Of a DNA stretch of 19,384 bases, positions 1-6,982 are shown one piece after another (position 1 is the stretch's first letter; each line of letters opens with the position of its first letter). The DNA comes from Planctomycetota bacterium (GTDB lineage: Bacteria; Planctomycetota; Planctomycetia; Pirellulales; Pirellulaceae), in the NCBI GenBank assembly GCA_024274855.1, contig JAJSAJ010000172.1, forward strand, positions 1 to 19,384, written 5' to 3'. The notes under the pieces are model-generated. The model saw only the letters and a list, made by a program, of their open reading frames with translations, was not told the DNA's origin and did no database searches. The position numbers and the translations under genes are program-made.

Positions 1-266
1 TCGGTACTGTCGTCGACAAACAACTCGACCGCGTCCTGTCCCGTCCGGTACAGATGGATCGAGTTCTTCTTACCATCCGAGAAATAGACATTGCCATCGG
101 CATCGACGGCGGGCCCTTCCGAAAAACCGTATCCGCTCCCAAGTACTTTGGCTTTAACGCCAGACCGCACGATCGCATCGAGCGGATTCGCGTGCAACGG
201 ACCGGGCCACACGATGAGAGTCAACATGAACATGATTCGGCCAATTTGAATTGATTGCTGTTTCAT
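1..266 (-). CDS. SMP-30/gluconolactonase/LRE-like secreted protein, N-terminal part (runs off window)
   Basis: The gene reads leftwards and is cut by the window edge, so only the first 88 codons are visible. Translation gives a signal peptide (MKQQSIQIGRIMFMLTLIVW, then GPLHA before ANPL), followed by a stretch reading GSGYGFSEGPAVDADGNVYF and SDGKKNSIHLYRTG. The FSEGPAVDxDGNVYFSD pattern is the first blade of the SMP-30/gluconolactonase beta-propeller family, which hydrolyses sugar lactones or binds calcium. The ATG at 264-266 is preceded by GAGGA about nine bases upstream. Export suggests a periplasmic lactonase-like role. Family membership is clear from this motif; the substrate cannot be told, because the metal ligands and most blades lie outside the window. 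Confidence 0.85.
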   Translation of the reverse strand, partial: MKQQSIQIGRIMFMLTLIVWPGPLHANPLDAIVRSGVKAKVLGSGYGFSEGPAVDADGNVYFSDGKKNSIHLYRTGQDAVELFVDDST

Positions 267-607
267 AAGTGATGATCCTCAAGTGGGTTTGGCCCGCAAC
301 CCAAGTGGCGGAGCCACGACCCGTATTGTCGAACGGACGCCCACGCCCGTTCATTCGACGGACCTGGAAGTCCGTCGGACAAGATGCGCGCACCGTACCC
401 GCTCGTTTGCCCGGTCAACTCGACTCTATCAGACCATCTCGGAACCGACCTGGCAACCATCGGTTCACCGGCAACGTGCTGATTCCCACACGGTGTCGGC
501 ACACCCGTGCTTTCCAAACGATACAAGGAGACGTTACACTTGGTTTTGCTCTTGCGATCCACGGTATTTTCGCACCCGTAGACTGGTACGAGAGGAACTC
601 ACGACGT
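267..607. other. Intergenic region between divergent genes, with one palindrome
   Basis: This gap separates the leftward gluconolactonase-like gene from the rightward URO-D gene and should hold both promoters, though no convincing -35/-10 pair stands out. It holds an 8-bp perfect hairpin at 356-377 (CGACGGAC, 6-nt loop, GTCCGTCG). The plus frame stays open from 269 into the URO-D gene, but the upstream translation looks like no protein and is rich in rare-looking Arg/Pro strings. A GAGAGGA at 590-596 lies 11 bases before the ATG at 608 and supports that start. Confidence 0.6.
356..377. repeat. Intergenic palindrome (8-bp arms, 6-nt loop)
   Basis: CGACGGAC at 356-363 pairs perfectly with GTCCGTCG at 370-377. 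It sits 90 bases upstream of the gluconolactonase-like start and has no T-tract, so it is not an obvious terminator. It is one of several word-like palindromes in the gaps of this window and may be a dispersed repeat. Confidence 0.7.
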
Positions 608-1666
608 ATGGAACGATCCGATTGGTCCTCACTGCAACTCGTCCAAGCCGCGTTGGCGGGCCAGACCTTGCCCCGTCCGGCCACGGGCCCGCTTGCGGTC
701 CACTACTGCGCGAAGCTGATCGGCGTGTCGCTGCGTCAGTATACCCTGGATGCGCAGACGCTGGCCGCATCGATCCTGAACTTCCACGATCGATTTCACC
801 CGGATGCGGTCTGGTTGTCCGCGGATACGTGGGTCACGGCCCAAGCGATGGGCGCGGAAGTCGGATTTCCGGGCGATGATCAGCCGATGCGTGGCAAGGG
901 GACTCCGGCCATCCAAACGTCCGCGGACATTGACAAGATTCCCGATCCCGATACCGACAGCCAGGGACGCTGGCCTTTGATGCTCGAGGCACTGCACTAA
1001 GTCGAGCGATCATTAGGCGGACAGACGTTCATCGTCGCCTGTTTCGACCAATACCCGTTTTCGCTGGCCTGCGCCTTGATGGGCATCGACCAGATCATGC
1101 TGAAGTTGATCGACGATCGCCCGATGGTTGAAGCGTTGATGGAGCGGTGTATCGATTACACAACAGCCTATGCAACTGCGTTGGCCGACGCAGGCGCGAA
1201 CATGCTAAGCGGCGGAGACTCGCCTGCGGGACTGGTTGGGCCCCGTCTCTACGCAGATGTCGTCATGCCGTACGAACAGCAACTGATCGCTCGAATCAAA
1301 CAGCAGGTATCGATCCCGATCTCCCTACACGTGTGTGGCGACGCGACTGCCATTCTCGAGGGCATGGCACAATCCGGAGCCGACGTCCTGGAAATCGATC
1401 ACCAGGTGGACATGCAGACGGCCAGTCGGGCGGTCGGGCCCGACATCGCACTCTGGGGCAATTTGGATCCGGTTGGTATTCTGGCCCAGGGAACCCCGGC
1501 AATGGTCCGGGACGCGACGACGAAACTGCTTCGGTTGGTTCAGCAAGTCGGCCACCGGCGATTCGTACTCAGTTCGGGCTGCACACTGGCTGTTGAAACA
1601 CCATCAGAGAATATTTTTTCCATGCTGCAAGCAGCAGAGGAGTTTGCCGAACCGAATGGCCTGTAA
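608..1666 (+). pseudogene. Uroporphyrinogen decarboxylase (URO-D)/MtaA-CmuA family protein, interrupted by in-frame TAA
   Basis: Read through one stop codon, this is a 352-codon URO-D family protein, a normal length for the family. These proteins are decarboxylases or Zn-dependent corrinoid methyltransferases; planctomycetes carry many of unknown substrate. The first part (codons 1-130) ends WPLMLEALH, then TAA at 998-1000 (codon 131), and the same frame continues VERSLGGQTFIVACFDQYPF, a typical conserved stretch. The metal-binding pattern of the MtaA branch is intact after the stop: His241-x-Cys243 in LHVCGD and Cys325 in SSGCTLAVETP. The ATG at 608 has GAGAGGA 11 bases upstream. The internal ATG at 1076 has no ribosome site, so separate translation of the second half is unlikely. 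The TAA is one substitution away from CAA, AAA or GAA, so a recent nonsense mutation is the simplest reading; sequencing error and readthrough are alternatives. Confidence 0.86.
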
Positions 1667-1926
1667 CCTGTTGAATAAAGAGGGACCGTCGTTAAGCCAT
1701 GTCTCGGCGATCGGCGAGAACGTGTGAACCGGCCTCGAACGTCGGTCGGCAATGGTCCGAGTGCTCGGAGTTTGCTAGAGTCTTACTTTGTACGCTGCGC
1801 GCGTGGTTGACGATGGACACCCGATTTTGGTGTGCCAGCGCTCGCGTTAGGTCGTGACCGATTGTCTAGGTTCGTCGCGCGAGCTTGTCACATTCTACAC
1901 GGGCGGCGGCCGTGCCGCCTTTGGTT

Positions 1927-1940
1927 TTGCTCAGGAGCAA
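1927..1940 (+). promoter_or_regulatory. Ribosome binding site inside a small palindrome
   Basis: TTGCTCAGGAGCAA is a perfect palindrome apart from its centre, and the AGGAG that serves the MocA-type gene at 1949 lies in it. Pairing TTGCT with AGCAA would leave CAGG in the loop and partly cover the ribosome site. The stem is only five base pairs, so an effect on translation is speculative. Confidence 0.3.
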
Positions 1941-1948
1941 CCTTGTTT

Positions 1949-3043
1949 ATGTCTCGAAAAGCACTTGGCGTGCTGGTTCACGGTGCGGGATGGGTATCGG
2001 CGCAACATATCGCGGCCTGGACGCACCACCCCGGCACCCAGGTTGTGGCCATTTCGAGCCGCAGCCTGGATAGCGCTCGCAAACGGGCGGCGGAATTCGA
2101 TCTCCAGGATGTCGGCCTGTATGACAATCTCCAACAGGCACTCCAACATCCCGGAATCGACGTCGTTTCAATTTGCACACCCCAGCATGTTCATTGCGCC
2201 AACGTACTGGCCGCTGCCCAAGCCGGAAAGCACCTGGTTATCGAAAAACCGGCCGGCATTTCAATGGATCAGCTGCGAACCATGCAGCAGGCGGTCGATG
2301 ATTCCGGCGTCAAGACGATTGTCAGCTTTGTGCTGCGATGGAATCCGCTCTTTCGAATGCTGAAAAAAATGATCCAGGATGGGGCTATCGGAAGACCCTA
2401 CTATGTGGAAACGGATTACATTAGCAACAACGGAAGCTGGTGGTCTGGCTGGGAGGATGCCAGAACCGTCGAACAGGGGATCAGTGCTCTGTTGGTCGGC
2501 GGCTGCCATGCAATCGATGCTCTGCGTTGGTTTGCCACAACGGGTGAAGTAGAAGCAGCAAAACCGGTCGAAGTCTACGCCCTTTCGGGCGGATACCGTA
2601 AAGGAAGCACCCGAGAATACAACCCGTTATCGAACTCGTGGGCCGAGGGAGCGTCTCCGATGGAATACGACGGCCTGGAAGTCTTATTGGTCAAGTTCGA
2701 CAACGGCGTCATCGGCAAGGTTTCGGTCAACGCCGATTGCATCATGCCGTACCGCTTCCCGATTCGGATTTTTGGAGATCAGGGATCGGTCATGGACAAT
2801 CGCATCTGGTCCCATCAGTTTCCCGGTCAGACGGATTGGGTCGAACTGCCGACGATTTCGCCCGACTCAAGCGATGTCTCGCATCATCCGTTTCAGGGTG
2901 AGATCGACCATTTTGTCGAGTGCATTCAAACGGGAGTTGAGTCGCACTGTAATCTACAAGACGCGATCCAGACTCATGAAGTTGTTTTTGCGGCTCAGGA
3001 GTGTTACCGTACGGGCAGGCCCGTTACACTTCCGCTGGATTAG
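1949..3043 (+). CDS. Gfo/Idh/MocA family NAD(P)-dependent oxidoreductase
   Basis: A 364-residue cytoplasmic oxidoreductase of normal family length. The N-terminal Rossmann fold begins VLVHGAGWVSAQHI (residues 8-21), with VVSICTPQHVH (72-82) as the later strand and the hallmark Glu99-Lys100-Pro101 motif in VIEKPAGIS; the Lys is the usual catalytic/cofactor-contacting residue. The C-terminal alpha/beta domain includes LLVGGCHAIDALRWF, the conserved sugar-binding His region. Members oxidise sugars, inositols or amino sugars using NAD(P). I chose ATG 1949 over the open frame upstream (from 1832) because AGGAG lies at 1933-1937 and homology begins right after this Met. It follows the broken URO-D gene by 282 bp, so it may have its own promoter. 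Substrate is not predictable. Confidence 0.95.
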   Translation: MSRKALGVLVHGAGWVSAQHIAAWTHHPGTQVVAISSRSLDSARKRAAEFDLQDVGLYDNLQQALQHPGIDVVSICTPQHVHCANVLAAAQAGKHLVIEKPAGISMDQLRTMQQAVDDSGVKTIVSFVLRWNPLFRMLKKMIQDGAIGRPYYVETDYISNNGSWWSGWEDARTVEQGISALLVGGCHAIDALRWFATTGEVEAAKPVEVYALSGGYRKGSTREYNPLSNSWAEGASPMEYDGLEVLLVKFDNGVIGKVSVNADCIMPYRFPIRIFGDQGSVMDNRIWSHQFPGQTDWVELPTISPDSSDVSHHPFQGEIDHFVECIQTGVESHCNLQDAIQTHEVVFAAQECYRTGRPVTLPLD

Positions 3044-3126
3044 AATCCCAGGTGGTGCCGTGCGAGCGCTGCGAACATGTTTCCCGAACGAACAACGAGA
3101 GCGGCTCAAACGCAAGGCTGCTCCCT

Positions 3127-3166
3127 ATTTGGTTGTGGCCCTGCCACTTTGGTTGTGGCCCTGACA
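3127..3166. repeat. 20-bp tandem duplication
   Basis: Two adjacent 20-bp units (3127-3146 and 3147-3166) differ at only two positions and share the core TTTGGTTGTGGCCCTG. They lie in the gap after the MocA-type gene, about 85 bp past its stop. No protein reading explains them. This could be a slipped duplication or the edge of a dispersed repeat. Confidence 0.8.
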
Positions 3167-3222
3167 CCATGCGTTTAGCGAGAGGTGATCGAGTCTCGGC
3201 TTACCGGTGGTTTCGTTACCAA

Positions 3223-3342
3223 TCAACGTCCGAACAAGAAGGCAATGGCAAGGATATAGGCGGCATGAACGATTTGCGCCACGTTTTCAAAGCCTGCCGC
3301 ATCCACTCGGGTCGAGCCCGTGTCGTGATAGTCGATTGCGGT
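3223..3342 (-). pseudogene. Probable C-terminal remnant of an M28-type peptidase
   Basis: In one minus-strand frame this stretch gives a 39-residue tail ending in TGA at 3223-3225. It reads IDYHDTGSTRVDAAGFENVA and then QIVHAAYILAIAFLFGR. M28 metallopeptidases end in a segment of the form IDYH-x-x-x-D-x-x-D-x-x-x-FE-x-x-A followed by a hydrophobic helix, where the His is a zinc ligand; the match in order and spacing is good. Codon third positions are GC-rich as in real genes here. Just upstream on this strand the frame reads NARLPRRERS, which fits nothing, so the rest of the gene has been lost or frameshifted. It is short and the call rests on pattern memory only. Confidence 0.42.
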
Positions 3343-3440
3343 TGAACGTTCACGTCGAGGAAGCCGGCGTTTTCGGCTTGGCGTTGAACGGAGGATTTTG
3401 CAGGCGTGCTTTTTTTGCGATACATTGAGGACATCACGTG

Positions 3441-3905
3441 ATGGTTAATTCGGGGATCATGGTCCGCCGCGCCGACACCAAGGATGCCGCGTCAATTGTG
3501 GCGTTCAACAAGGCAATGGCCCGAGAGACAGAAGACAAGCAGCTCGATCCGTCCCTGGTGTCACCGGGTGTCGAGTCGATGGCAGAAGGACGTAGTGATG
3601 GATTCTATCTGGTTGCGGAACATTCGGGCGTCATCATTGGTTAGCTGATGGTCACGTACGAATGGAGTGACTGGCGCAACGGGCTTTTCTGGTGGATACA
3701 AAGTGTTTTCGTAAGCCCGACTTTTCGCCGACGGGGCGTTTTTCGCGCATTATTCGAGGCTGTTCGCTCAGAGGCTAGTTTACGCTCGGATGTCTGTGGT
3801 GTACGCCTATACGTGGAACAAGATAACCGGATAGCACAACAGACGTACCATGCACTCGGCATGACTGAAACACCCTATCGAATCTACGAGATCGAGTTCG
3901 AATAG
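3441..3905 (+). pseudogene. GNAT-family N-acetyltransferase, interrupted by in-frame TAG
   Basis: Codons 1-67 read VRRADTKDAASIVAFNKAMA through LVAEHSGVIIG, the beta1-alpha1 and beta2-beta3 portion of a GNAT fold. TAG follows at 3642-3644 (codon 68), and the same frame continues LMVTYEWSDWRNGLFWWIQS and then VFVSPTFRRRGVFRALF, the acetyl-CoA pyrophosphate-binding motif (R-x-x-G-x-x), and ends YHALGMTETPYRIYEIEF, a complete C-terminus. In GNATs of this kind the position after the Gly is commonly Gln (GQLMVTYEW), so CAG to TAG is a likely single change. Total length of 154 codons is normal. ATG 3441 has GAGGA nine bases upstream; a GTG directly before it (3438) is an alternative. The substrate is unknown. 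As it stands the enzyme would lack its CoA-binding half. Confidence 0.87.
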
Positions 3906-4044
3906 CCTCCGTGAGGCGAGCGACCGTGCGACAGGTTTCGATCGCACGCGAGAGAAGTGAACAAGCCGATTCTGCATCGAGTCAACTCGACAAGACCCGA
4001 GTTAACGTCAAACCCATCCGTATCGTACGAGGAACATGCTGACC

Positions 4045-5886
4045 ATGAGTGGAATTGATATTGCTGTGACCGTGCTGTATTTGGTCGTGATCGTCACTTT
4101 GGGGTGCACGGCCGGACTGATCAATCGGCGGCGAGGTTCCGGGGACGCAAAAGAGTATTTCCTGGCTGGTGGGACGTTACGTTGGCCGATCATCGGCATG
4201 GCGTTGTTTGCAACGAACATTTCGTGCGTTCACTTGGTCTCCCTGGCGCAGTCGGGTTTTGACACGGGGCTGTTGAACGGCAACTTTGAGTGGATGGCCG
4301 CCTTCACACTGATCATGTTGGGCGTATTTTTTGCACCCTTCTATATTCGCTCCCGCGTATCCACACTGCCTGACTTTCTCGAGCGGCGATACTGCCGCGA
4401 GTGCCGCGACTGGTTAGCCGTTCTTTCGATGATTTCGGCCGTTACGATTCACATCGGGTTTTCCTTTCTAACCGGTGGAATCGTTTTGAAGTCGCTTTTT
4501 GGCGTCGACATGTACCTCAGCATCGTAGTTGTGGCCGCCTTAACGGGCCTCTATACGATTATCGGCGGCCTGATGGCGGTCGTACTGACCGAAGCGATTC
4601 AGACTGTGGTACTGATCCTGGGCGCGATGCTGATCACCTGGTTCGCATGGGACAAGATGGGCGGCTGGGATGCCATGACAGCCGTACTGGCGACGAAAGA
4701 CGCACTCGGCGAAGATACGCTGAATAAGATCTCGATGCTTCGGCCGGCGGGTGATCCGAGTGGGATGCCTTGGTACTCGATTTTCCTCGGGTACCCGGTC
4801 CTTGGGATTTGGTATTGGTGTGCCGATCAAACGATCGTCCAGCGGGTACTGGGCGCTCGGAGCGAAAATGATGCTCGAGTTGGTCCATTGTTTGCCGCCA
4901 TGATCAAGATTCTGCCGGTCTTTATCTTCGTCATGCCGGGACTGTTTGCGTTCACGCTGGCCCATTCCGGGAAACTGGACCTCACATCGATCGAGAAGTC
5001 TGGCGAGCGAAATGTGCACGTTCTGGTGGCAACAGGGGACCTGAAACTAGATACCGAAGCTTTGAAACAGGCGGGGCTTTACGACGAGACGACACACGCA
5101 TTGCAAGTGGACGAAGCGGAAAAGCAGAAGTTGGTAGATGCATCGACCGCATCATTGATTCGCGAGAACGGGGGCCATGTTTACGACTCGAAGGGTATCT
5201 ATGGCGTGATGATTACGCAGTTGATGCCGACAGGCCTGGTGGGAGTGATGGTGGCCGCCTTGTTGGCTGCGTTGATGTCGACTGTCTCCGGCGCTCTGAA
5301 CTCCATCTCGACGCTGTTCAGTTACGATTTGTACAAACGCTTCAAACCGGATGCCAGCGACAAGCAGCTAGTGCTTGTTGGACGCATCACCGCACTTCTG
5401 GCCCTGTTGCTTGCGATTGGCCTGGTCCCTCTGCTGAACGGATATCCCAGCATTTTCAATGGCTTAAACGATATCATCGCGCACATTGCGCCACCGGTTA
5501 CTTGCGTCTTTGTACTGGGCGTCTTCTGGCCCGGCGCGTCGGCCATGTCCGCCAAATGGACTTTGTGGCTCGGCTCTGCACTCGGAGCGACAGTGTTCAT
5601 CCTGAAGACCCTGGGCGATGCAACTCCGTTTGCCGCCTGGCTCGATTGGCTGTCCGACGGCTCGTTCATGATGATGGCCTTCTATCTACTCTGCGTCTGC
5701 ATCGCGATGCAAGTCACCTTTTCGATGATCTGGCCCGCGGGAGAATCGGAACGTAGCAGCAAGCTGTATTGGGAACACCCCCTGATGCCGCTGAAAGACA
5801 AGGGATGGCCGGGAATCGGCAACTACAAAGTCTTATCGGTGGCGGTAATCGCCATCATGGCCGTATTGTACTATATCTTCCGTTAA
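4045..5886 (+). CDS. Sodium/solute symporter (SSS family, SGLT-like sugar transporter)
   Basis: A 613-residue inner-membrane symporter that couples Na+ entry to solute uptake. It begins directly with a transmembrane segment (VTVLYLVVIVTLGCTAGL, residues 8-25), and the SSS signature lies around 174-196 (GGLMAVVLTEAIQTVVLILG). WYWCADQTIVQRVLGAR (256-272) is the sugar-transporter version of the family motif. STVSGALNSISTLFSYDLYK (412-431) carries the Ser/Thr-rich sodium-site helix. Residues about 308-385 form a long hydrophilic loop (LDLTSIEKSGERNVHVLVAT onward) between membrane segments, an insertion relative to short bacterial SGLTs. GAGGA at 4029-4033 is only two bases from ATG 4036 but 11 from ATG 4045, which favours the latter. 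It starts 139 bp after the broken GNAT. A sugar substrate is likely; which one is not visible. Confidence 0.96.
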   Translation: MSGIDIAVTVLYLVVIVTLGCTAGLINRRRGSGDAKEYFLAGGTLRWPIIGMALFATNISCVHLVSLAQSGFDTGLLNGNFEWMAAFTLIMLGVFFAPFYIRSRVSTLPDFLERRYCRECRDWLAVLSMISAVTIHIGFSFLTGGIVLKSLFGVDMYLSIVVVAALTGLYTIIGGLMAVVLTEAIQTVVLILGAMLITWFAWDKMGGWDAMTAVLATKDALGEDTLNKISMLRPAGDPSGMPWYSIFLGYPVLGIWYWCADQTIVQRVLGARSENDARVGPLFAAMIKILPVFIFVMPGLFAFTLAHSGKLDLTSIEKSGERNVHVLVATGDLKLDTEALKQAGLYDETTHALQVDEAEKQKLVDASTASLIRENGGHVYDSKGIYGVMITQLMPTGLVGVMVAALLAALMSTVSGALNSISTLFSYDLYKRFKPDASDKQLVLVGRITALLALLLAIGLVPLLNGYPSIFNGLNDIIAHIAPPVTCVFVLGVFWPGASAMSAKWTLWLGSALGATVFILKTLGDATPFAAWLDWLSDGSFMMMAFYLLCVCIAMQVTFSMIWPAGESERSSKLYWEHPLMPLKDKGWPGIGNYKVLSVAVIAIMAVLYYIFR

Positions 5887-5949
5887 ACAGATCCGCCTCG
5901 ATCCCTGGCCGGATTGCACGGTCTTTGATCGTAACGTCGTTCACCACGC

Positions 5950-6032
5950 GGGAGGGCGAAGTTCCTGCTGAGCCGGTGAAAAGTGTCGACGCTGGTTGAC
6001 GTTACGGCTCAGCAGGAGCTTCGCCCTCCCGT
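5950..6032. repeat. Large inverted repeat (27-bp arms, 29-nt loop) after the symporter gene
   Basis: Left arm 5950-5976 starts CGGGAGGGCGAAG, and right arm 6006-6032 ends CTTCGCCCTCCCG. The arms pair over 27 positions with a single mismatch. It begins 63 bp after the symporter stop, so it could act as a stable 3'-end hairpin, but there is no T-run. Read as protein, the left arm gives REGEVPAEP, a peptide string I associate with small hypothetical proteins predicted in planctomycete genomes; this suggests a dispersed repeat family rather than a private terminator. That link is from memory. Confidence 0.88.
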
Positions 6033-6304
6033 TGACCTAGCTTGCGATCACTGCCGATTGTGCGTCATTTTAGCTCGAACCTGTTTTTTGTGATGGGCGA
6101 CACTCACTTGATGGATTAAAATATTGGTTTGCAGCTTTTGCGCGCCGTGCTCGCATGTTTGGAGGTGAGTACCTTAACCTGGTGTGCCGCTGCTTGCCCT
6201 CGCAGCCACTTCGCGGGCGCTCGGTCAAAATAAAATATTACAGACAAAGAAGCCCACTTAGGATTCGCTAACCAATAACTGTCGCACTCTTCCGCCTGCA
6301 GACC

Positions 6305-6325
6305 CCCATGGGCTCGCCCCATGGG
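6305..6325. repeat. Paired CCCATGGG palindromes
   Basis: CCCATGGG occurs at 6305-6312 and again at 6318-6325, separated by CTCGC. Each copy is self-complementary, and together they can form an 8-bp hairpin with a 5-nt loop. It lies 146 bp upstream of the mutarotase start with no T-tract. Confidence 0.65.
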
Positions 6326-6471
6326 TGAATCAGTCTCGCAGCTAAGGAGGATCGCCGCCCGAACGCCCCCCAGTTAACGCGACAACAATTGATTCGCCGG
6401 TCCTTAAGATTCTGTCTAACGTCAATTACGTTCCTTTCGAGTTTCATGGTCCGTATCATTGAGGTGTCACT

Positions 6472-6939
6472 ATGAGCAAGTTTGTCACACTGACGATTAT
6501 TCTATCCATGGTCGTTGTGGCCGATCGGAAAGCGCCAACGAATGTCAAACCTGCATATGGAAAAACGAATCCGACTCCGGAACAAATCGCAAAAGCAAAG
6601 ATCAAACGATATGGGTCCGTGATCGAACTGCGACCGGATAAAGAACGGTTGTACCGCGAGCTACACGCTAACGTCTGGCCCGAAGTGGTTGCCACAATCA
6701 AGAAAGCAAAGATCCAAAACTATAATATCTTCGTGGCAACAATCGGCGGGAAGCGATACCTATTCAGCTATCTCGAGTACAATGGAAACGATCCCGAAAA
6801 GGATCTCGGAGGAATCGCCGATAATCCGACGACAAAGAACAAATGGTGGCCGCTTACCGACCCGTGCCAGAAGCGGATTCCCGGAACACCTGAAGGCAAG
6901 CAGTGGCTCGACATGGAAATGTTGATGCACATCGACTGA
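6472..6939 (+). CDS. L-rhamnose mutarotase (RhaM)-like protein with N-terminal extension
   Basis: Residues about 45-155 match the small RhaM fold, which interconverts alpha and beta anomers of L-rhamnose. RELHANVWPEV carries the active-site spacing Tyr61-x3-His65-x3-Trp69, equal to Tyr18/His22/Trp26 of E. coli RhaM. The paired Trp125-Trp126 in KNKWWPLTDPCQ corresponds to the WWKYM segment near the C-terminus. E. coli RhaM has 104 residues; this one has 155 because of about 45 extra N-terminal residues that begin with a hydrophobic stretch (FVTLTIILSMVVVA) resembling a signal peptide. That suggests the protein works outside the cytoplasm or is membrane-tethered. TTGAGGTG at 6458-6465 supports the start. 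Its stop is 43 bp from the convergent end of the next operon. A related aldose (for example fucose) is an alternative substrate. Confidence 0.9.
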   Translation: MSKFVTLTIILSMVVVADRKAPTNVKPAYGKTNPTPEQIAKAKIKRYGSVIELRPDKERLYRELHANVWPEVVATIKKAKIQNYNIFVATIGGKRYLFSYLEYNGNDPEKDLGGIADNPTTKNKWWPLTDPCQKRIPGTPEGKQWLDMEMLMHID

Positions 6940-6982
6940 TGCCGACACCGGCCAATCGTCATCGTCCGAGAATCCAGGTCGG

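Larger units (their letters stand above)
3044..3440. other. Intergenic region with decay products
   Basis: The stretch between the MocA-type gene and the broken GNAT gene holds the 20-bp tandem duplication and the M28-like remnant, but no intact gene on either strand. TGAGGA at 3426-3431 belongs to the GNAT gene that follows. Confidence 0.6.
5887..6471. other. Long intergenic region
   Basis: This 585-bp gap between symporter and mutarotase contains the large inverted repeat (5950-6032) and a CCCATGGG pair (6305-6325). A stretch around 6120-6245 is flanked by AT-rich TAAAATATT and AAAATATTA words and has no protein-like reading. I see no gene. The mutarotase ribosome site TTGAGGTG lies at 6458-6465. 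Confidence 0.55.

Noticed and set aside
269..607. Upstream open frame as an N-terminal extension of the URO-D gene
   Set aside because: The translation has no family resemblance and is Arg/Pro-rich; homology begins after ATG 608, which has its own ribosome site.
538..1932. Shared 12-mer TTGGTTTTGCTC upstream of the URO-D and MocA-type genes as a common operator
   Set aside because: A 12-base match is expected by chance several times in 19 kb, and its distance to the two starts differs.
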